Positions 17,471 to 28,200 of a DNA stretch of 64,000 nt are shown piece by piece; positions within the stretch are counted from its first letter, which is position 1; each line of letters opens with the position of its first letter. The notes beneath the pieces are model-generated. The model saw only the letters and a program-made list of their open reading frames with translations. It was not told where the DNA came from and searched no databases. The position numbers and the translations under genes were made by a program. This stretch comes from Pacificoceanicola sp048553275 (GTDB taxonomy: Bacteria; Pseudomonadota; Alphaproteobacteria; Rhodobacterales; Rhodobacteraceae), in the NCBI RefSeq assembly GCF_048553275.1, contig NZ_JBLZMW010000017.1:58190-122189 (forward strand). The letters run 5' to 3'.

Positions 17471-17677
17471 TCAGTCCTGGGGATCTTTCGCGCTCGGCGG
17501 GAACATCACCAGCTCCGAGACCGCGACCGGGAAGTCGAGCTTGAGGCTGAAGAACTCCGAGCCGTCCCCGTTGCGGGTGTTGCGGAACATAGCGCCCACG
17601 CGCTGAAAGCGGGTGCGCTCCTGGCCATCGGTATCGGTGAACTTGACGGGGACGGTTGCGACGTAGTGGTTGGTCAT
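17471..17677 (-). CDS. Small DUF736-like protein
   Basis: A 68-residue cytoplasmic protein of unknown function. Its core VGAMFRNTRNGDGSEFFSLKLDFP follows the same pattern as each DUF736 repeat of the gene at 29494 (VGSAWMAKSSRTGNDYLSLLINTP), so I infer one DUF736-like domain. Ribosome site AAGGAGT lies just before the ATG at 17677. A decayed copy lies divergently at 17867. Confidence 0.65.
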   Translation of the reverse strand: MTNHYVATVPVKFTDTDGQERTRFQRVGAMFRNTRNGDGSEFFSLKLDFPVAVSELVMFPPSAKDPQD

Positions 17678-17866
17678 TTGGGTTACTCCTTGTTGCGATG
17701 GGGATCACCCGGCACGGGGGCAAGAGGCTCGGTCGCAAGCGCAAATGCGGAGGGTCCGCGGCTTTGCCGTGGAAGCCGTATTTGTGCTTGCCGAAGCGTG
17801 AGCTGAGGGCACGGACGGGCCGACCCCGTGCGATCCACATCGATGAGCAAAAAGGAGTGATCCGGA
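17678..17866. repeat. Imperfect inverted duplication between DUF736-like gene and its remnant
   Basis: The upstream sequence of the intact gene recurs inverted upstream of the remnant. Ribosome site plus start contexts mirror each other, and GTCGCAAGCGCAAATGCGG (17732-17750) mirrors CCGTATTTGTGCTTGCCGA (17776-17794) with few mismatches. It reads as an ancient inverted duplication. Confidence 0.55.
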
Positions 17867-18015
17867 TGACCCCTTACATCACGCCGACGCCGTCATCTGC
17901 GTCCTCGTCCCGCCGCTCCTGGCCGGGGTGCTCACGGAGCCCGCCCGCGTGGGTTCGATGTTCCGAAACACGCCCCGAGGGACGTGCAGGGCTTCAGCCT
18001 AAAGTGCGACGGCTC
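17867..18015 (+). pseudogene. Decayed inverted copy of the small DUF736-like gene
   Basis: After AAGGAGTGATCCGG, an ATG at 17867 begins MTPYIT. Further on, one frame reads VGSMFRNTPRGT and another FSLKCD, matching VGAMFRNTRNGD and FSLKLD of the intact gene at 17471. At least two frame changes are needed to join the pieces, so it is a pseudogene. 18016-18185 holds no gene I can support. Confidence 0.55.
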
Positions 18016-18185
18016 GACCCCTTGCGTCTTGTGCTGCGAACGATGTGCGTGAGGTGCGCACCATCCCCAGCCCGTACCGATGCGGATGGGCCGCACTCTG
18101 ACGGACCGGGTAGAGGGATAACGGTACTGGACGCCACGAGCTGCCGATCACGCGTGACCGACCGCACGCACCATGAGACATGACG

Positions 18186-18209
18186 AAAGGGCCGCGCCAA
18201 GCGCGACCC
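18186..18209 (-). terminator. Rho-independent terminator of DUF2493 gene
   Basis: On the minus strand the stem GGGTCGCGC / GCGCGGCCC (one G-T pair, three-base loop) is followed by TTTCGTC. It begins eight bases after the stop at 18217. Confidence 0.65.
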
Positions 18210-18216
18210 CCTCTCT

Positions 18217-19146
18217 TCAATTCTGCGACGCCTTCTTCGCCGGGTCCGCAACCCGCATGACCGTCAGACCTTTCGCTTCCGCCTTCTGCCCGAGGTTCAG
18301 CGCGACTCCGTTGCCGCCGAAGAGTACAACCCCCGTCGCCGCGAACTTGTCGTCCAGCATTTCGTCGTTGCACTTGAACGGTGCCGCCCGCCCATGCGCG
18401 GACCAGCGCGGATCGAAGCGCGCCTGTGCTATCCCGCGTGCTCGGGCCCACCGGGCCGCAATCATCTCTGCCCCGTGCTTGCCGCCCTTGTGGCAGAGGA
18501 AGATCTCCTGGTTGCGGTTCTGCTTGATCCGTTCGCGAACCTTGTCGAGCGTGTTGAAGATCACATCGACATCGGTCCAGTCGGTGGCGCCTGAGACGAT
18601 CAGGGGCACCCCCGCGACTTTCGACTTCTCGGCGGTTTCACGGTCGTGCTGCTCCAGGAGCTGCCGTGCCTCGAAGACCGCCCCGGTCTCCTGCGCCCGG
18701 ACGCTTGCGCGCGACCCGGCTGCCGGGATGAAGGCGTGGCCCGTCTCGATCTCGTAGCATTCCGCCGCCGCCTCGCTCATCACCTCGATAGCGCTGACAA
18801 TCTCGCGCAGCTGCAGAAAGCGCGCCTGCGCCTCGTCGAGCGCGGTCTCGGCGATCTCCGATCCGTCGTGGGATTTTGCCAGCGCGCCGATCTTGTCGGC
18901 GGTGTGGTCGACCTCCTTGCCAAGCGCCACCTTGCGGCGCTGCAGGATCGTGGCGAGCCCATGGGCCAGCGGTTCGATCTCTGCTTCAAGCCCGGTCCCG
19001 CGCAGCTGACCGAGCAAAGCCTCGAAGCTCTCGCGGATGATGTGGTCGCTCAGGATGTGATCTTCCGGGATCGGCAGGTGGGCGTCCTTCTCGGTCAGTC
19101 CGAAAAGCTCGATGGTCTCGTAGGTGTTCGCAGTGTCGTAAGCCAT
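18217..19146 (-). CDS. DUF2493 (SLOG-like nucleotide-binding) protein
   Basis: A 309-residue protein. The N-terminal ~170 residues are helical with no recognised fold. The C-terminal part (from about residue 175) matches DUF2493: VPLIVSGATDWTDVDVIFNTLDKV, then FLCHKGGKHGAEMIAARWARARG and a GGNGVALNLGQKAEAKGLTVMRV end. This has the Rossmann-like SLOG pattern thought to bind nucleotides or their derivatives. It is common on alphaproteobacterial plasmids; its function is unknown. The ATG at 19146 (MAYDTANTYET) is preferred; upstream in-frame codons look non-coding. Confidence 0.8.
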   Translation of the reverse strand: MAYDTANTYETIELFGLTEKDAHLPIPEDHILSDHIIRESFEALLGQLRGTGLEAEIEPLAHGLATILQRRKVALGKEVDHTADKIGALAKSHDGSEIAETALDEAQARFLQLREIVSAIEVMSEAAAECYEIETGHAFIPAAGSRASVRAQETGAVFEARQLLEQHDRETAEKSKVAGVPLIVSGATDWTDVDVIFNTLDKVRERIKQNRNQEIFLCHKGGKHGAEMIAARWARARGIAQARFDPRWSAHGRAAPFKCNDEMLDDKFAATGVVLFGGNGVALNLGQKAEAKGLTVMRVADPAKKASQN

Positions 19147-20062
19147 GTCTGGTCTCCAGTGTTCGGTTGCAAGGCCACCACGTGAGTGTGGGGGCATGGC
19201 CGAATGTCTGGTTTCCGAATCTGCCCGGGTCAGGGACGGCGCAGCCGCCGGCTTGCCGGGCGCAAAAGTTTTCCGCGTGCAGCAACTGACACATGCGCGC
19301 CCTCACGCACGGGACCGCCCCAAGCCACAGGCCCCGTCCTCGCCGAAAAGTTTTGCGATCCTTGACGCGGGCTGATTTGGGGGCCATCCGGAGGATATGC
19401 TTCCACGCTCATGTGTGTGTGTTTTGACGGTAGGTTTGCCCGACACGAGCAGGCAAACGGCCCGACCGGACGCGGGAGACGGATGCAGCGGCGGGATCGT
19501 TTTGCCCCGCAAAACAGACCAGAGCGCAATCCGGCGGAGCGGCCAGGGAGAGACGTGCTCGCGAGGCGGGCAAACCGGGACGCCGGGTGCGACGCCGCGG
19601 TGAGGCCGCATGGCCGAATGCGCGACGGACCGAAGGGCCGTTCTCCCCTGCGACACGCGAAGCCGAGCTGGGGAGGCCGCAAGGCATAAGCCAAGGTTGA
19701 TGTGCAGGCGACTACGCTGCAGAATACACGGATTACTTTTCGAAGCACTCCACGTGATGGGCCGGGAACGGACTGGCGGCTTCATGGCAATGAATGCAAA
19801 TAAGGGGACATCCCTCGTTGCCATGGTTCGGTCCTCCCGAAATTCTACACCTAGGGAGCGACGCATTGGACTGCCCCTTTCACGGTAGACAAGCCCTGCC
19901 TCATAAGGTGGGTTTGGATGGGTGACGCAGTTGTCTTGCTTTTGTCAGCTTGGTGACATTCGCGCCGTTGCGAGCATCAGTTTTGTGTCAACCGGCGACG
20001 AATTTACCTTCCCGAACACAACCAATGATTGCTATCATCTTCGCAGCTTACAGGGGGACTGG
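19147..20062. other. Long non-coding, hairpin-rich stretch before the defence operon
   Basis: No convincing gene: open frames here are GC-rich, Arg/Pro-rich and lack ribosome sites. Inverted repeats seen: GTTTGCC/GGCAAAC (19434-19440/19452-19458), GTTTTGC-CCC-GCAAAAC (19499-19515) and CATGGCAA/TTGCCATG (19783-19790/19818-19825). Base composition shifts to AT-richer from about 19700 into the next operon. It probably holds that operon's promoter, which I could not assign. Confidence 0.5.
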
Positions 20063-22153
20063 ATGCGTCTAGGTAGTATATCCATTCGAAATTTTCGGCG
20101 CCTGAATGATGTGTCCGTTGATTTCGAAAGCAAGGAAACTGTTTTTGTTGGCCCGAACAACAGCGGCAAGACTTCTGCGACGGCTGCCATTCGAAGCTTT
20201 CTCGGGAACCGGGAATTCAAGATTCATGACTTCTCCATTCTCGCAATTGCCTCTATCGACGCATACGCTCCAAGGAACGAATCCAGCCTACCTCAAATAG
20301 AACTTGATCTCTGGTTTCACATCGATCCGGACTCAATTGCGTTCGGTCGGGTCTTTGCCCTGGCAACGAGCCTTTCCGCTGATTTCTCGGAAATCGGGAT
20401 GCGCTGCTCGTTCGCTGCGGATGACGCAGCAGAACTCTGGAAGCATTACGATGCAGCTTTCCCGACAAAGGAAGACGGTACCCGCAAGCGCCCTTTGAGC
20501 TTCTTCCTTGGAATGGAAGGCAACTTGAAAAAGTATTTTGGCATCAAGGTGTCCTCGCTGGAAAAGCTGGAAGAGGAATTCGTGGCAACGGCACTCTCCG
20601 CGCAAGAAGGCAAGAAGATTGTCCATTCTCTGCTGCGCGTCGATTTCGTTGATGCCCAGCGAAATATTGACGACGAGAATGCCGCGAGGAGCAACAGACT
20701 GTCAGACGCCTTTGCGACGTATTACCGGAGAAACCTGGAGCAGGCGGAACTGGCCGAAGAAGCTGTAGCGATCATTGAACAGAATAATGAAAATCTGACT
20801 AGGCACTACGACGAACGCTTCAGACCCCTGATGACAATGATCGGAGGTCTTGGCCTTCCCTCCGACAACGACCGCGCGATGAAGGTCGTTTCGACACTCA
20901 GTTCGGAGGTTGCGTTACGCGGTAACACCGAACTCTTCTACGTCGATGCCAGCACCAGCCATGAGCTACCCGAGGCCTATAACGGACTGGGTTTCAAGAA
21001 CCTGGTGTTCATGGCCATTCAGGTCGATCATTTTTATCGGCAATGGCTCGCGACCGAAGACAACCGTCCGCTGTGCCAGATGATCTTTATCGAAGAACCG
21101 GAAGTGCATTTGCACGCTCAGGTCCAACAAACATTCATTCGCCAGATGTGGGACGTGCTCACCGCTGACGCACCAGAAGGCGAAAGCAAGCCCCAGCTCA
21201 CAATCACGACCCACTCGTCGCACATCCTGGATACCGTGGATTTCTCAAAAATCCGCTACTTCCGTCGGTGCCATATCAACGGTGAACAGGATGGAGTGAC
21301 CTATCAGGGAACGACCGTGCACAGCCTTCGCCAATTTCAACCTGAGCCACTTGAATTGGGCGGCGATATGATTGAACCAGAGGAATCACTTTCCTTTCTC
21401 AAAAAATATCTGAGACTTACGCATTGCGACTTGTTCTTCTCCGATGCTGCCATACTCGTTGAGGGGTCTGCGGAAAAACTGCTTTTGCCGCGCATGATTG
21501 ACATATCGGCGCAGAATCTGAACAAAAAGTATCTGACCATTCTGGAGGTAGGTGGCGCTTATGGGATGCGCTTCGCCGGATTGTTGGAATTCCTCGAAAT
21601 TCCCTATTTGGTCATCACCGATATCGACTCCGTTGATCCCGCGAGAAACCGGGCGAGTTGCGTCGCTACCCATCCGGGAGCCGTTTCGTCGAATGCGACT
21701 CTGGGGTATTTCTTTGGAGAGACGAGAGTCGCCGAACTCTCCGGCAACACCTTTGACGATTGTCTGCAAGCTGAAGGGATGCGTTTTGTCGCCTATCAAA
21801 AGCCAGTAGAAGTTAACCGTCAGGACAATGCTCAAACCTTCCACGGGCGAACCCTTGAAGAAGCCTTTGTCTTCGAAAACCTCGACCACTTCCATGCCGA
21901 TGGACTCAGTATCGGCATTGACTTGCCGGATGGTCGAGCCGAATTGCAAGAGGCCGTCTGGCGACGCATTAAAAGCGATACTTTCAAAAAAACAGAATTT
22001 GCTATGGATGTCCTTGCCTTCGAAATACCGGCAGGCGGGGACGAAGAAGCGAATGCGGGAGAGAACCGGGACTGGAATGTTCCCCACTACATCGACGAAG
22101 GCCTAAAATGGCTGGAGACACGTCTCTCCCAAAACCTGGGAGCCGGCGAATGA
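20063..22153 (+). CDS. gajA: OLD-family ATP-dependent nuclease, Gabija GajA-like
   Basis: A 696-residue protein with an SMC/ABC-type ATPase followed by a TOPRIM nuclease. Walker A GPNNSGKT is at residues 30-37, a Walker B-like IFIEEPEVHLH near 341-351, and the H-loop TTHSSHIL near 382. The TOPRIM motifs are ILVEGSAEKLLLP (acidic Glu near 465) and VITDIDSVD near 518. With an adjacent UvrD-type helicase gene this is the class 2 OLD/GajA arrangement, in which GajA nicks DNA when nucleotides run low. It is longer than the ~580-residue reference GajA. The ATG at 20063 has CAGGGGGA upstream; a longer frame to 19922 adds non-homologous residues. Codons are less GC-rich than in neighbours, suggesting recent transfer. 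Confidence 0.85.
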   Translation: MRLGSISIRNFRRLNDVSVDFESKETVFVGPNNSGKTSATAAIRSFLGNREFKIHDFSILAIASIDAYAPRNESSLPQIELDLWFHIDPDSIAFGRVFALATSLSADFSEIGMRCSFAADDAAELWKHYDAAFPTKEDGTRKRPLSFFLGMEGNLKKYFGIKVSSLEKLEEEFVATALSAQEGKKIVHSLLRVDFVDAQRNIDDENAARSNRLSDAFATYYRRNLEQAELAEEAVAIIEQNNENLTRHYDERFRPLMTMIGGLGLPSDNDRAMKVVSTLSSEVALRGNTELFYVDASTSHELPEAYNGLGFKNLVFMAIQVDHFYRQWLATEDNRPLCQMIFIEEPEVHLHAQVQQTFIRQMWDVLTADAPEGESKPQLTITTHSSHILDTVDFSKIRYFRRCHINGEQDGVTYQGTTVHSLRQFQPEPLELGGDMIEPEESLSFLKKYLRLTHCDLFFSDAAILVEGSAEKLLLPRMIDISAQNLNKKYLTILEVGGAYGMRFAGLLEFLEIPYLVITDIDSVDPARNRASCVATHPGAVSSNATLGYFFGETRVAELSGNTFDDCLQAEGMRFVAYQKPVEVNRQDNAQTFHGRTLEEAFVFENLDHFHADGLSIGIDLPDGRAELQEAVWRRIKSDTFKKTEFAMDVLAFEIPAGGDEEANAGENRDWNVPHYIDEGLKWLETRLSQNLGAGE

Positions 22154-23994
22154 CGGCAGAACTCAAGCCAACTGAGGCCGATAAGAAAATTGCTGAGTGC
22201 ATCGCCAAGGACGTTTCATTTTCGGTTATCGCAGGCGCTGGTTCAGGCAAAACCACATCGCTCGTTGAAGCTCTGAAAGGAATCCAGAGGTCCCGTGGAA
22301 ACGAGCTTCGGAAAAACGGTCAGCGCGTGGTGTGTATCACATACACAAACCGTGCCGTTGGAGTGATTTCGTCGCGTCTAGGTTTCGATGACCTCTTTTA
22401 CGTTTCCACTCTGCACGGGTTCCTTTGGGCGGAAATCGCGCGCTTCCAGGATGCTATTCGGGAGACCCTTCGTGATGCGATCGTCCCGCAACATATGGAA
22501 AAGGCCCGCGAGAAAGACAACGGGGGGACGTCTCAGGCCGCTCAAAAAGCGAGGAAAGACCTTGAGCGCCTGACTGCCCAACTTGCTGCGCTAAACGCGC
22601 ATAAACCGCCGATATGCTACGAAGAAACCGTTATCAGCGACTATTCCAAATGTGTCCTGAACCATGATGATGTTATTGACGTCGCGGCCTATCTAATCAC
22701 GAACAAACCACTCTTGCGCAAAGGCCTCGGGTTCAAATACCCCTACATCTTTGTCGATGAAGCTCAAGACACCTTCCCGCAGGTCGTCGAGGCGCTCAAT
22801 GCTGTGTGCGCGGACGAAGGTTTACCAATCGTCGGATATTTCGGCGATCCGATGCAGCAGATTTACGATAAGCGTGCCGGAGGTTTTGCCGGTCCAAAAG
22901 GCTCCGAAAAGATTCCGAAGGAAGAGAATTTTCGAAGCTCAACCTCGGTGATCGACCTTCTCAACAACTTCAGAACCGATCTGAAGCAGGTTCCGGGTGG
23001 GAAGAACTCCGACGTTAAGGGCAGCGTCTTGATTACGATCGCGCAGGCTCCCGACCCTGCCGGTCCACGGAAAACCTATACCTCTGAACAACTCGATGAG
23101 GTAACGGCGAAGTTCGAGGAAGCCGTTGAACAATGGGGATGGACCGATATTACTCCTGTAAAGAACCTTTTTCTGGCACGCCAGATGATCGCCCGGAGGC
23201 TCGGATTCGTTACACTGCACAAGCTCTTTACAGGTGACTATTCGTCGTCCAGATCCCAATCCGACTATGAAGACGGCACGCACTATCTTCTCAAGCCCTT
23301 TGTGGACGGCATTTTTTCTTTGGTCGATGCATCCCGCAACAACTATCCTAAGAAGCTGATTGAAACACTCCGAAGAATAAGCCCTGCTTTTGACGACACT
23401 GGAGCGAACAAGAGCAAAACCCTCAAACAGATGCTCGAGGAAGCCTCAAAACACGCCGCTGCTTTGACAGAAAAATGGGAAGGCAATACGGTCAAAGAAA
23501 TTCTGGAATACTGTAGCGCGAACGCGCTTTATCCAATTTCGGACCGCCTTGCAGGTCAGTTGGCTCGCGCTCCCCGCCAAGCTTATGACTCCGGCAATGA
23601 GGATCACCAAAGGGAAAAAGGAGATTGGCTGGCTGATGAATTCTTCAAGCTGAAGGCTGACGAACTCGAAAAGTACATCGAATTTCTGGATGAGAATTCT
23701 CCTTTCAGTACGCAGCACGGCTCGAAAGGCGAAGAGTATGAAAACGTGCTGGTCATGATCGACGATATCGAGGCAGCCTGGAATACCTACAGCTTTTCGA
23801 AAGTTCTGACCCCTGGTGTCGCGGGCAATCCGACCGACCGGCAGCAAGAACTTACTCAAAAGCTGGCTTATGTCTGTTTTTCACGGGCGGAAGTGAACCT
23901 TAGGATTTTGATGTTTTCGAAAGCCGCGGAAGCGGCCAAAAAAGAACTGGTTGAGCGCGGTTTGTTCCAGGACAGCCAGGTTTCAATTTTATAG
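22150..23994 (+). CDS. gajB: UvrD-family helicase, Gabija GajB-like
   Basis: A 614-residue superfamily 1A helicase. Motif I GAGSGKT (residues 29-35), Ia CITYTNRAV (62-70), II IFVDEAQD (about 200-207), III GYFGDPMQQIYD, IV ENFRSS, V STQHGSKGEEYENVLV and VI LAYVCFSRAE are all present, so it should be active. In Gabija, GajB senses DNA ends and activates GajA. The ATG overlaps the gajA stop (ATGA). It is about 120 residues longer than the reference GajB, mainly between motifs IV and V. Confidence 0.83.
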   Translation: MTAELKPTEADKKIAECIAKDVSFSVIAGAGSGKTTSLVEALKGIQRSRGNELRKNGQRVVCITYTNRAVGVISSRLGFDDLFYVSTLHGFLWAEIARFQDAIRETLRDAIVPQHMEKAREKDNGGTSQAAQKARKDLERLTAQLAALNAHKPPICYEETVISDYSKCVLNHDDVIDVAAYLITNKPLLRKGLGFKYPYIFVDEAQDTFPQVVEALNAVCADEGLPIVGYFGDPMQQIYDKRAGGFAGPKGSEKIPKEENFRSSTSVIDLLNNFRTDLKQVPGGKNSDVKGSVLITIAQAPDPAGPRKTYTSEQLDEVTAKFEEAVEQWGWTDITPVKNLFLARQMIARRLGFVTLHKLFTGDYSSSRSQSDYEDGTHYLLKPFVDGIFSLVDASRNNYPKKLIETLRRISPAFDDTGANKSKTLKQMLEEASKHAAALTEKWEGNTVKEILEYCSANALYPISDRLAGQLARAPRQAYDSGNEDHQREKGDWLADEFFKLKADELEKYIEFLDENSPFSTQHGSKGEEYENVLVMIDDIEAAWNTYSFSKVLTPGVAGNPTDRQQELTQKLAYVCFSRAEVNLRILMFSKAAEAAKKELVERGLFQDSQVSIL

Positions 23995-24061
23995 GTACCG
24001 GACAGATCCTTATGCAGATTCATTTTTTCACATCGATCGTTTTCAGGAAGATTTAAAATCT

Positions 24062-25240
24062 ATGCGTGTCCTCGTTTCAGCCGACATTCATCTCGGGTCG
24101 CCGATTCGCTCGACCGCGATGCGCAATCCGGATCTGGGTGACCATCTGAAACAGGCAAGTCGGGACACGTTCATTCGCATTGTTGATCTGGCAATCTCGG
24201 AAAGTGTCGATGCACTGGTTCTCGCTGGCGACATCTTTGATAATGACCAACCAGACCTGAAGTCCCGGGCATTTCTGATCTCGCAATTGGCACGCGCCGC
24301 TGACGCGGGTGTTCCCACAGTACTGATCCGTGGCAACCACGATGCCCTTCTCGATCACCGAGCCCACGGTAACCTGGGTCCGAATATTCATTTGCTGCAC
24401 AAGAACGAGCCCAGCGTGGAAATCGGTGGCGTGTGGTTCCACGGACTGTCTTTCGACACGGCGCATGTCTCAAAAAGCTTCCTGCCCGACTACCCGGCGC
24501 CGGTGGCTGGCCGGAAAAACGTCGGACTGATGCATACGTCGCTGGATGGCTCGCCAGGTCACGATCCCTATGCTCCCTGCTCCGAGCAGGATCTGCTGGC
24601 ACATGGCTATGACCTTTGGTGCCTCGGCCACATCCATGCCCCCTTTGAGCGCACATCAGGCCCAGTTCTCGCTGTCATGCCGGGCATTCCGCAACCACGC
24701 CACTTCGGAGAACTTACCGGCGGTACGGTCGCGATTGTCGAGCTTGATGATGACACTCCGAATATCGAACGGCATCGGGTTGGACATCTGAGATTCACCG
24801 AATGCGCTTTGGATCTCAGTAAATCTTCAGATGTTCAGGAAGTTTTGAGCGCGCTTCGGTGTGCACTCCAAGGGGTGCAGCATCCAGAACACCGCATAGC
24901 GGTGCGTCTGCAGGTGGCCACAGGCCACCATACTGCTGAGACACTGACGGCCCTTGCGAACGAATTGTTCGATGACATCGAGCGCGTGTTTATCGACAAA
25001 ATCAAAGTGGTTGCCCCCAAACAACTGATCGACGCAAAGGCGGATGACCTAGTGCGCCTGATGCGGGCCGAGCTCACCGAACCGGGCTTCCAGCTGGCCA
25101 CCAAAGAGATCCTCGAAGAACTCAGAAACGCAATGCCCCGTGAAATTGCCGACGAATTATCTGAAGACGCCTTGGATGACCTTTTGGAGGAGGCCGTTAC
25201 TGAAGTTACGCTGTCTCTGCACTCAGGAGCCGCGGAATGA
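24062..25240 (+). CDS. Mre11/SbcD-like metallophosphoesterase (YhaO-like)
   Basis: A 392-residue calcineurin-like DNA nuclease. All five metal-binding motifs are visible: DIHLG (D8, H10), LAGDIFDN (D57), IRGNHD (N92, H93), LMHTS (H158) and LGHIHAP (H190, H192). The rest forms the capping region and a helical C-terminus. It starts 67 bases after gajB and its stop overlaps the next start, so it pairs with the ATPase that follows, as SbcD/SbcC or YhaO/YhaN do. The ATG at 24062 directly begins the conserved fold. Confidence 0.85.
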   Translation: MRVLVSADIHLGSPIRSTAMRNPDLGDHLKQASRDTFIRIVDLAISESVDALVLAGDIFDNDQPDLKSRAFLISQLARAADAGVPTVLIRGNHDALLDHRAHGNLGPNIHLLHKNEPSVEIGGVWFHGLSFDTAHVSKSFLPDYPAPVAGRKNVGLMHTSLDGSPGHDPYAPCSEQDLLAHGYDLWCLGHIHAPFERTSGPVLAVMPGIPQPRHFGELTGGTVAIVELDDDTPNIERHRVGHLRFTECALDLSKSSDVQEVLSALRCALQGVQHPEHRIAVRLQVATGHHTAETLTALANELFDDIERVFIDKIKVVAPKQLIDAKADDLVRLMRAELTEPGFQLATKEILEELRNAMPREIADELSEDALDDLLEEAVTEVTLSLHSGAAE

Positions 25241-28200
25241 GACTGAACCGGCTTGATCTCATTCGCTATGGCCGTTTTGACGGCGCCGAGATCGTGCTCC
25301 CGGCACCAGCCGAGGGCAAACCTGATGTCACCGTAATCTATGGACCGAATGAATCGGGAAAATCCACGGCCTTTAACGGGTTTCTGGAACTTCTCTTTGG
25401 TATGAAAGCAGGAACCCACCCGTACGCTTTCAGGTTTGAACGCAATGACCTTTTGGTCGGAGCGGAGCTGGGTATCCCCGGACGCGGGGTGACAGTTTTG
25501 CGCCGAAATGGCAAACGCACCCAGTCCCTGCTTGATCATCAGGACCGCCCGGTCGACGAAGCCATTCTTTCAAGTGCGCTCCATGGCCTTTCCATGGAGG
25601 GTTATGTCGAAAGGTTCTCACTCAACGACGAAGGACTCCGCAAAGGCGGTGAACGGATTGCCGAGGCAAAAGGCGACCTGGGCCAGCTTCTGCATGCGGG
25701 TGTATCAGGCCTGACCAGTATGGCGACGACACTGGAAGACATGACAGCCCGCGCCGAAAAGTTTCACAAGAAGAGCGGCCGAGGTACGGCGCTCAAAACC
25801 GGCAAAGACCACTTGAAAGAGATCCATCAGGCACTTCGAACGGAACGTCTCACGCCGGATCGGGAACGCACTCTTCGGAAAGACAGAGAGACCGCGCAAA
25901 AGGCTTTCGAACAGGCGGACACCGACCTCACGCGTGCCCGAAAACGGCAGGCAGCAGGAGCGGCGGCGCAGACCTGGTATGACAAATCGGAGGAAATTCG
26001 GAAAATCGACGAATTTTCTGCCGATTTTCCGGAAGGTCCGAATTTGAAGAAGGGCACGGATGGGCAAGTCGCCACACTCGTGACAACCCTATCGGAGAAA
26101 GCAGAAAGTATCGCAGGCGCCGATGACAGAATTGCGCGCCATGAAGCGGTCATTTCAGAAAATGAGGCTGACCCGGCTGCCGGACATCTCGAAGCGGAAC
26201 TCACAGAGCTGGATCAAATCAGAATCGATGGGGCGTCCCTCACCTCCCGAGCGGACACGGCCAGATCGGATCTGGAAAAGCGCGCAGGTGAGCGCGATGA
26301 CGCGGGCCGCCAGATAAAACAGATTCTGACAGCGTTGGCGGTAAGTGACGAGCCTGTAGAGGCCTTGGTCCTGACGACCGAAGAACTGGAGACACTCGCG
26401 GATGCGGTACAGGCCTGTCAAACCAGCGAGGGCGAGCTGCGAGCGGCTTCAAACGTGTTGAAGACCGCACGCGATCAGCTGGGGGATACTCCAACCGAAC
26501 CAAAGGACTTGTCTCACCTGCAGATCGCGTTTGACGCATGGCAGAAAGTTTCGGACGTGTCAGGTCTTGAACATAACCTCGCATCGGAACTCGCCCGGCT
26601 AGCCAAAGCAGTTTCGGGTCTACCTGCTTCTTGGCAGACACTTATCGAGAACGGCCTGCCTGCACGTGAAAGTCTCGATGAAATCCTCAGGGAATGGAAC
26701 ACCCTGAATGCCAACATCGTTTCCGCCACAGAAGATTTGGAAGGTCGCGAAGCGGACTACAAGGCCGCGCGCGCAAAACGCGAAGCCGACGAAAGCGCGC
26801 CGGATTCGATTGACGCTGCAGCGACGGAAGAAACCCGTCGTCAGCGTGACACAGCCTGGCAATCCCATCGTGGCAGTCTCTCCGACAAAACCGCGGAGCG
26901 TTTTGAGGAGGCCATGCATGCAGATGATGGCGCCCGAACGAGCTATCTGATGGGCACGGAGGCGCGCAAACAGCTTGCAAACTCGCGCGCACAGGAAAGC
27001 ACCGCAAAAGCCGCACGTGACACGGCAAAAGACAAACTCGAAGCACTCACCGGAAAACACGAAGCTTTGACCAAGCGGGGCGGCTCACTCGCGACTGCCC
27101 TGGGCTTTCCCGTCGATACGGGGCCGGCTGCGTTTGCTGCTAGACTTACCAGCCTGACGGCGGCGGCTGAGATCGCAACTGAGGTCACTATTGCGGAGAA
27201 TGCCTTTGAGGACCGCGCCAAGCGCCGCAAGGCAGCCTTTGACGAACTGCTGGCAGCAGCCCGCCTAGTCGCCCTTGAAGGTGAAGATAGTGACCTCCCT
27301 GAGCGGGTTGGCAAGGCTCTCACACTTCAGGAAAGTGTCCGTAAGACATGGGAGAACTGGCGTCGCGGGGAACGTAGCATTGCCGACTACCAGAAAGCTG
27401 TATCCCAAGCCGAGACAGATCATAAGGCAGCCTTGAACCGACTGGAAACGCTGACCTCGGCGCGACCTCTTCCTGATCGCTCGGCCACGGGCGTGAAAGC
27501 AGCGCTGCCGCACCTGCGCACGCTGCAACAGGTTCACAGTAATCACAGAAGCCTGGCGGGACGTGTTGAAGCCCTGGAACGCGCCGTTGCCACCCTGGCA
27601 AGGAGTGCCGCACGATTGGCGGAGATCCTGGAGGAGCCTTACAATCCGAAAGACGATCCACTTCCCATCATCAACCGCGCTCGTGCGCGTGTAACCAAAA
27701 CCGCTGAGGCGGATCGTGTGAGAAAACGAGAAGAAGACCTTCTCGACAAGGAGGTCAAAGGCCGAAAGCGTGCGATAGTTGCCCGGGACGAAGCGCAAAC
27801 CCAGCTGGAAAACTTGTTTGAAGGACAAGGTGGTGAGGATCTTTCGCCGACGGAGCGCGTGGGGATTCTAGCTGAACGCGACGAGTTGCGCGAAGACCGG
27901 GCCAATGCGGACACGAGCCGCAATAAGGCGCGCGACGGCGTGGATCGTACGCTCTTTGACGAAGAGCTGACGCGATTGCCCGATGTAACGCGAGAAGCGG
28001 AACTGCAGCAAAAACTTGACGATGCGCAAACGGCACGGGATGCCGCTTTGAAGGAAATGAATGAAAAAGAACGCCTTTACGAGGAAGCTTTTCATGCCGC
28101 TGACAACAGCGATCTGATCACCGAACAGGCCACGATCCTCGAAGAGTTACGAAACGGTGCAAGGCATGCGGCTGTCGCAAGGCTCGGGATATTGGCTGCG

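Noticed and set aside
17094..17840. A 248-codon minus-strand frame across the oriT candidate
   Set aside because: Arg/Pro-rich translation, overlaps the small DUF736-like gene in another frame and covers several inverted repeats.
19303..19866. A 187-codon minus-strand frame with a protein-like start (MATRDVPLFAFIAM)
   Set aside because: After about 30 residues the sequence is low-quality Arg/Ser/Pro-rich and no family is recognisable; kept as non-coding.
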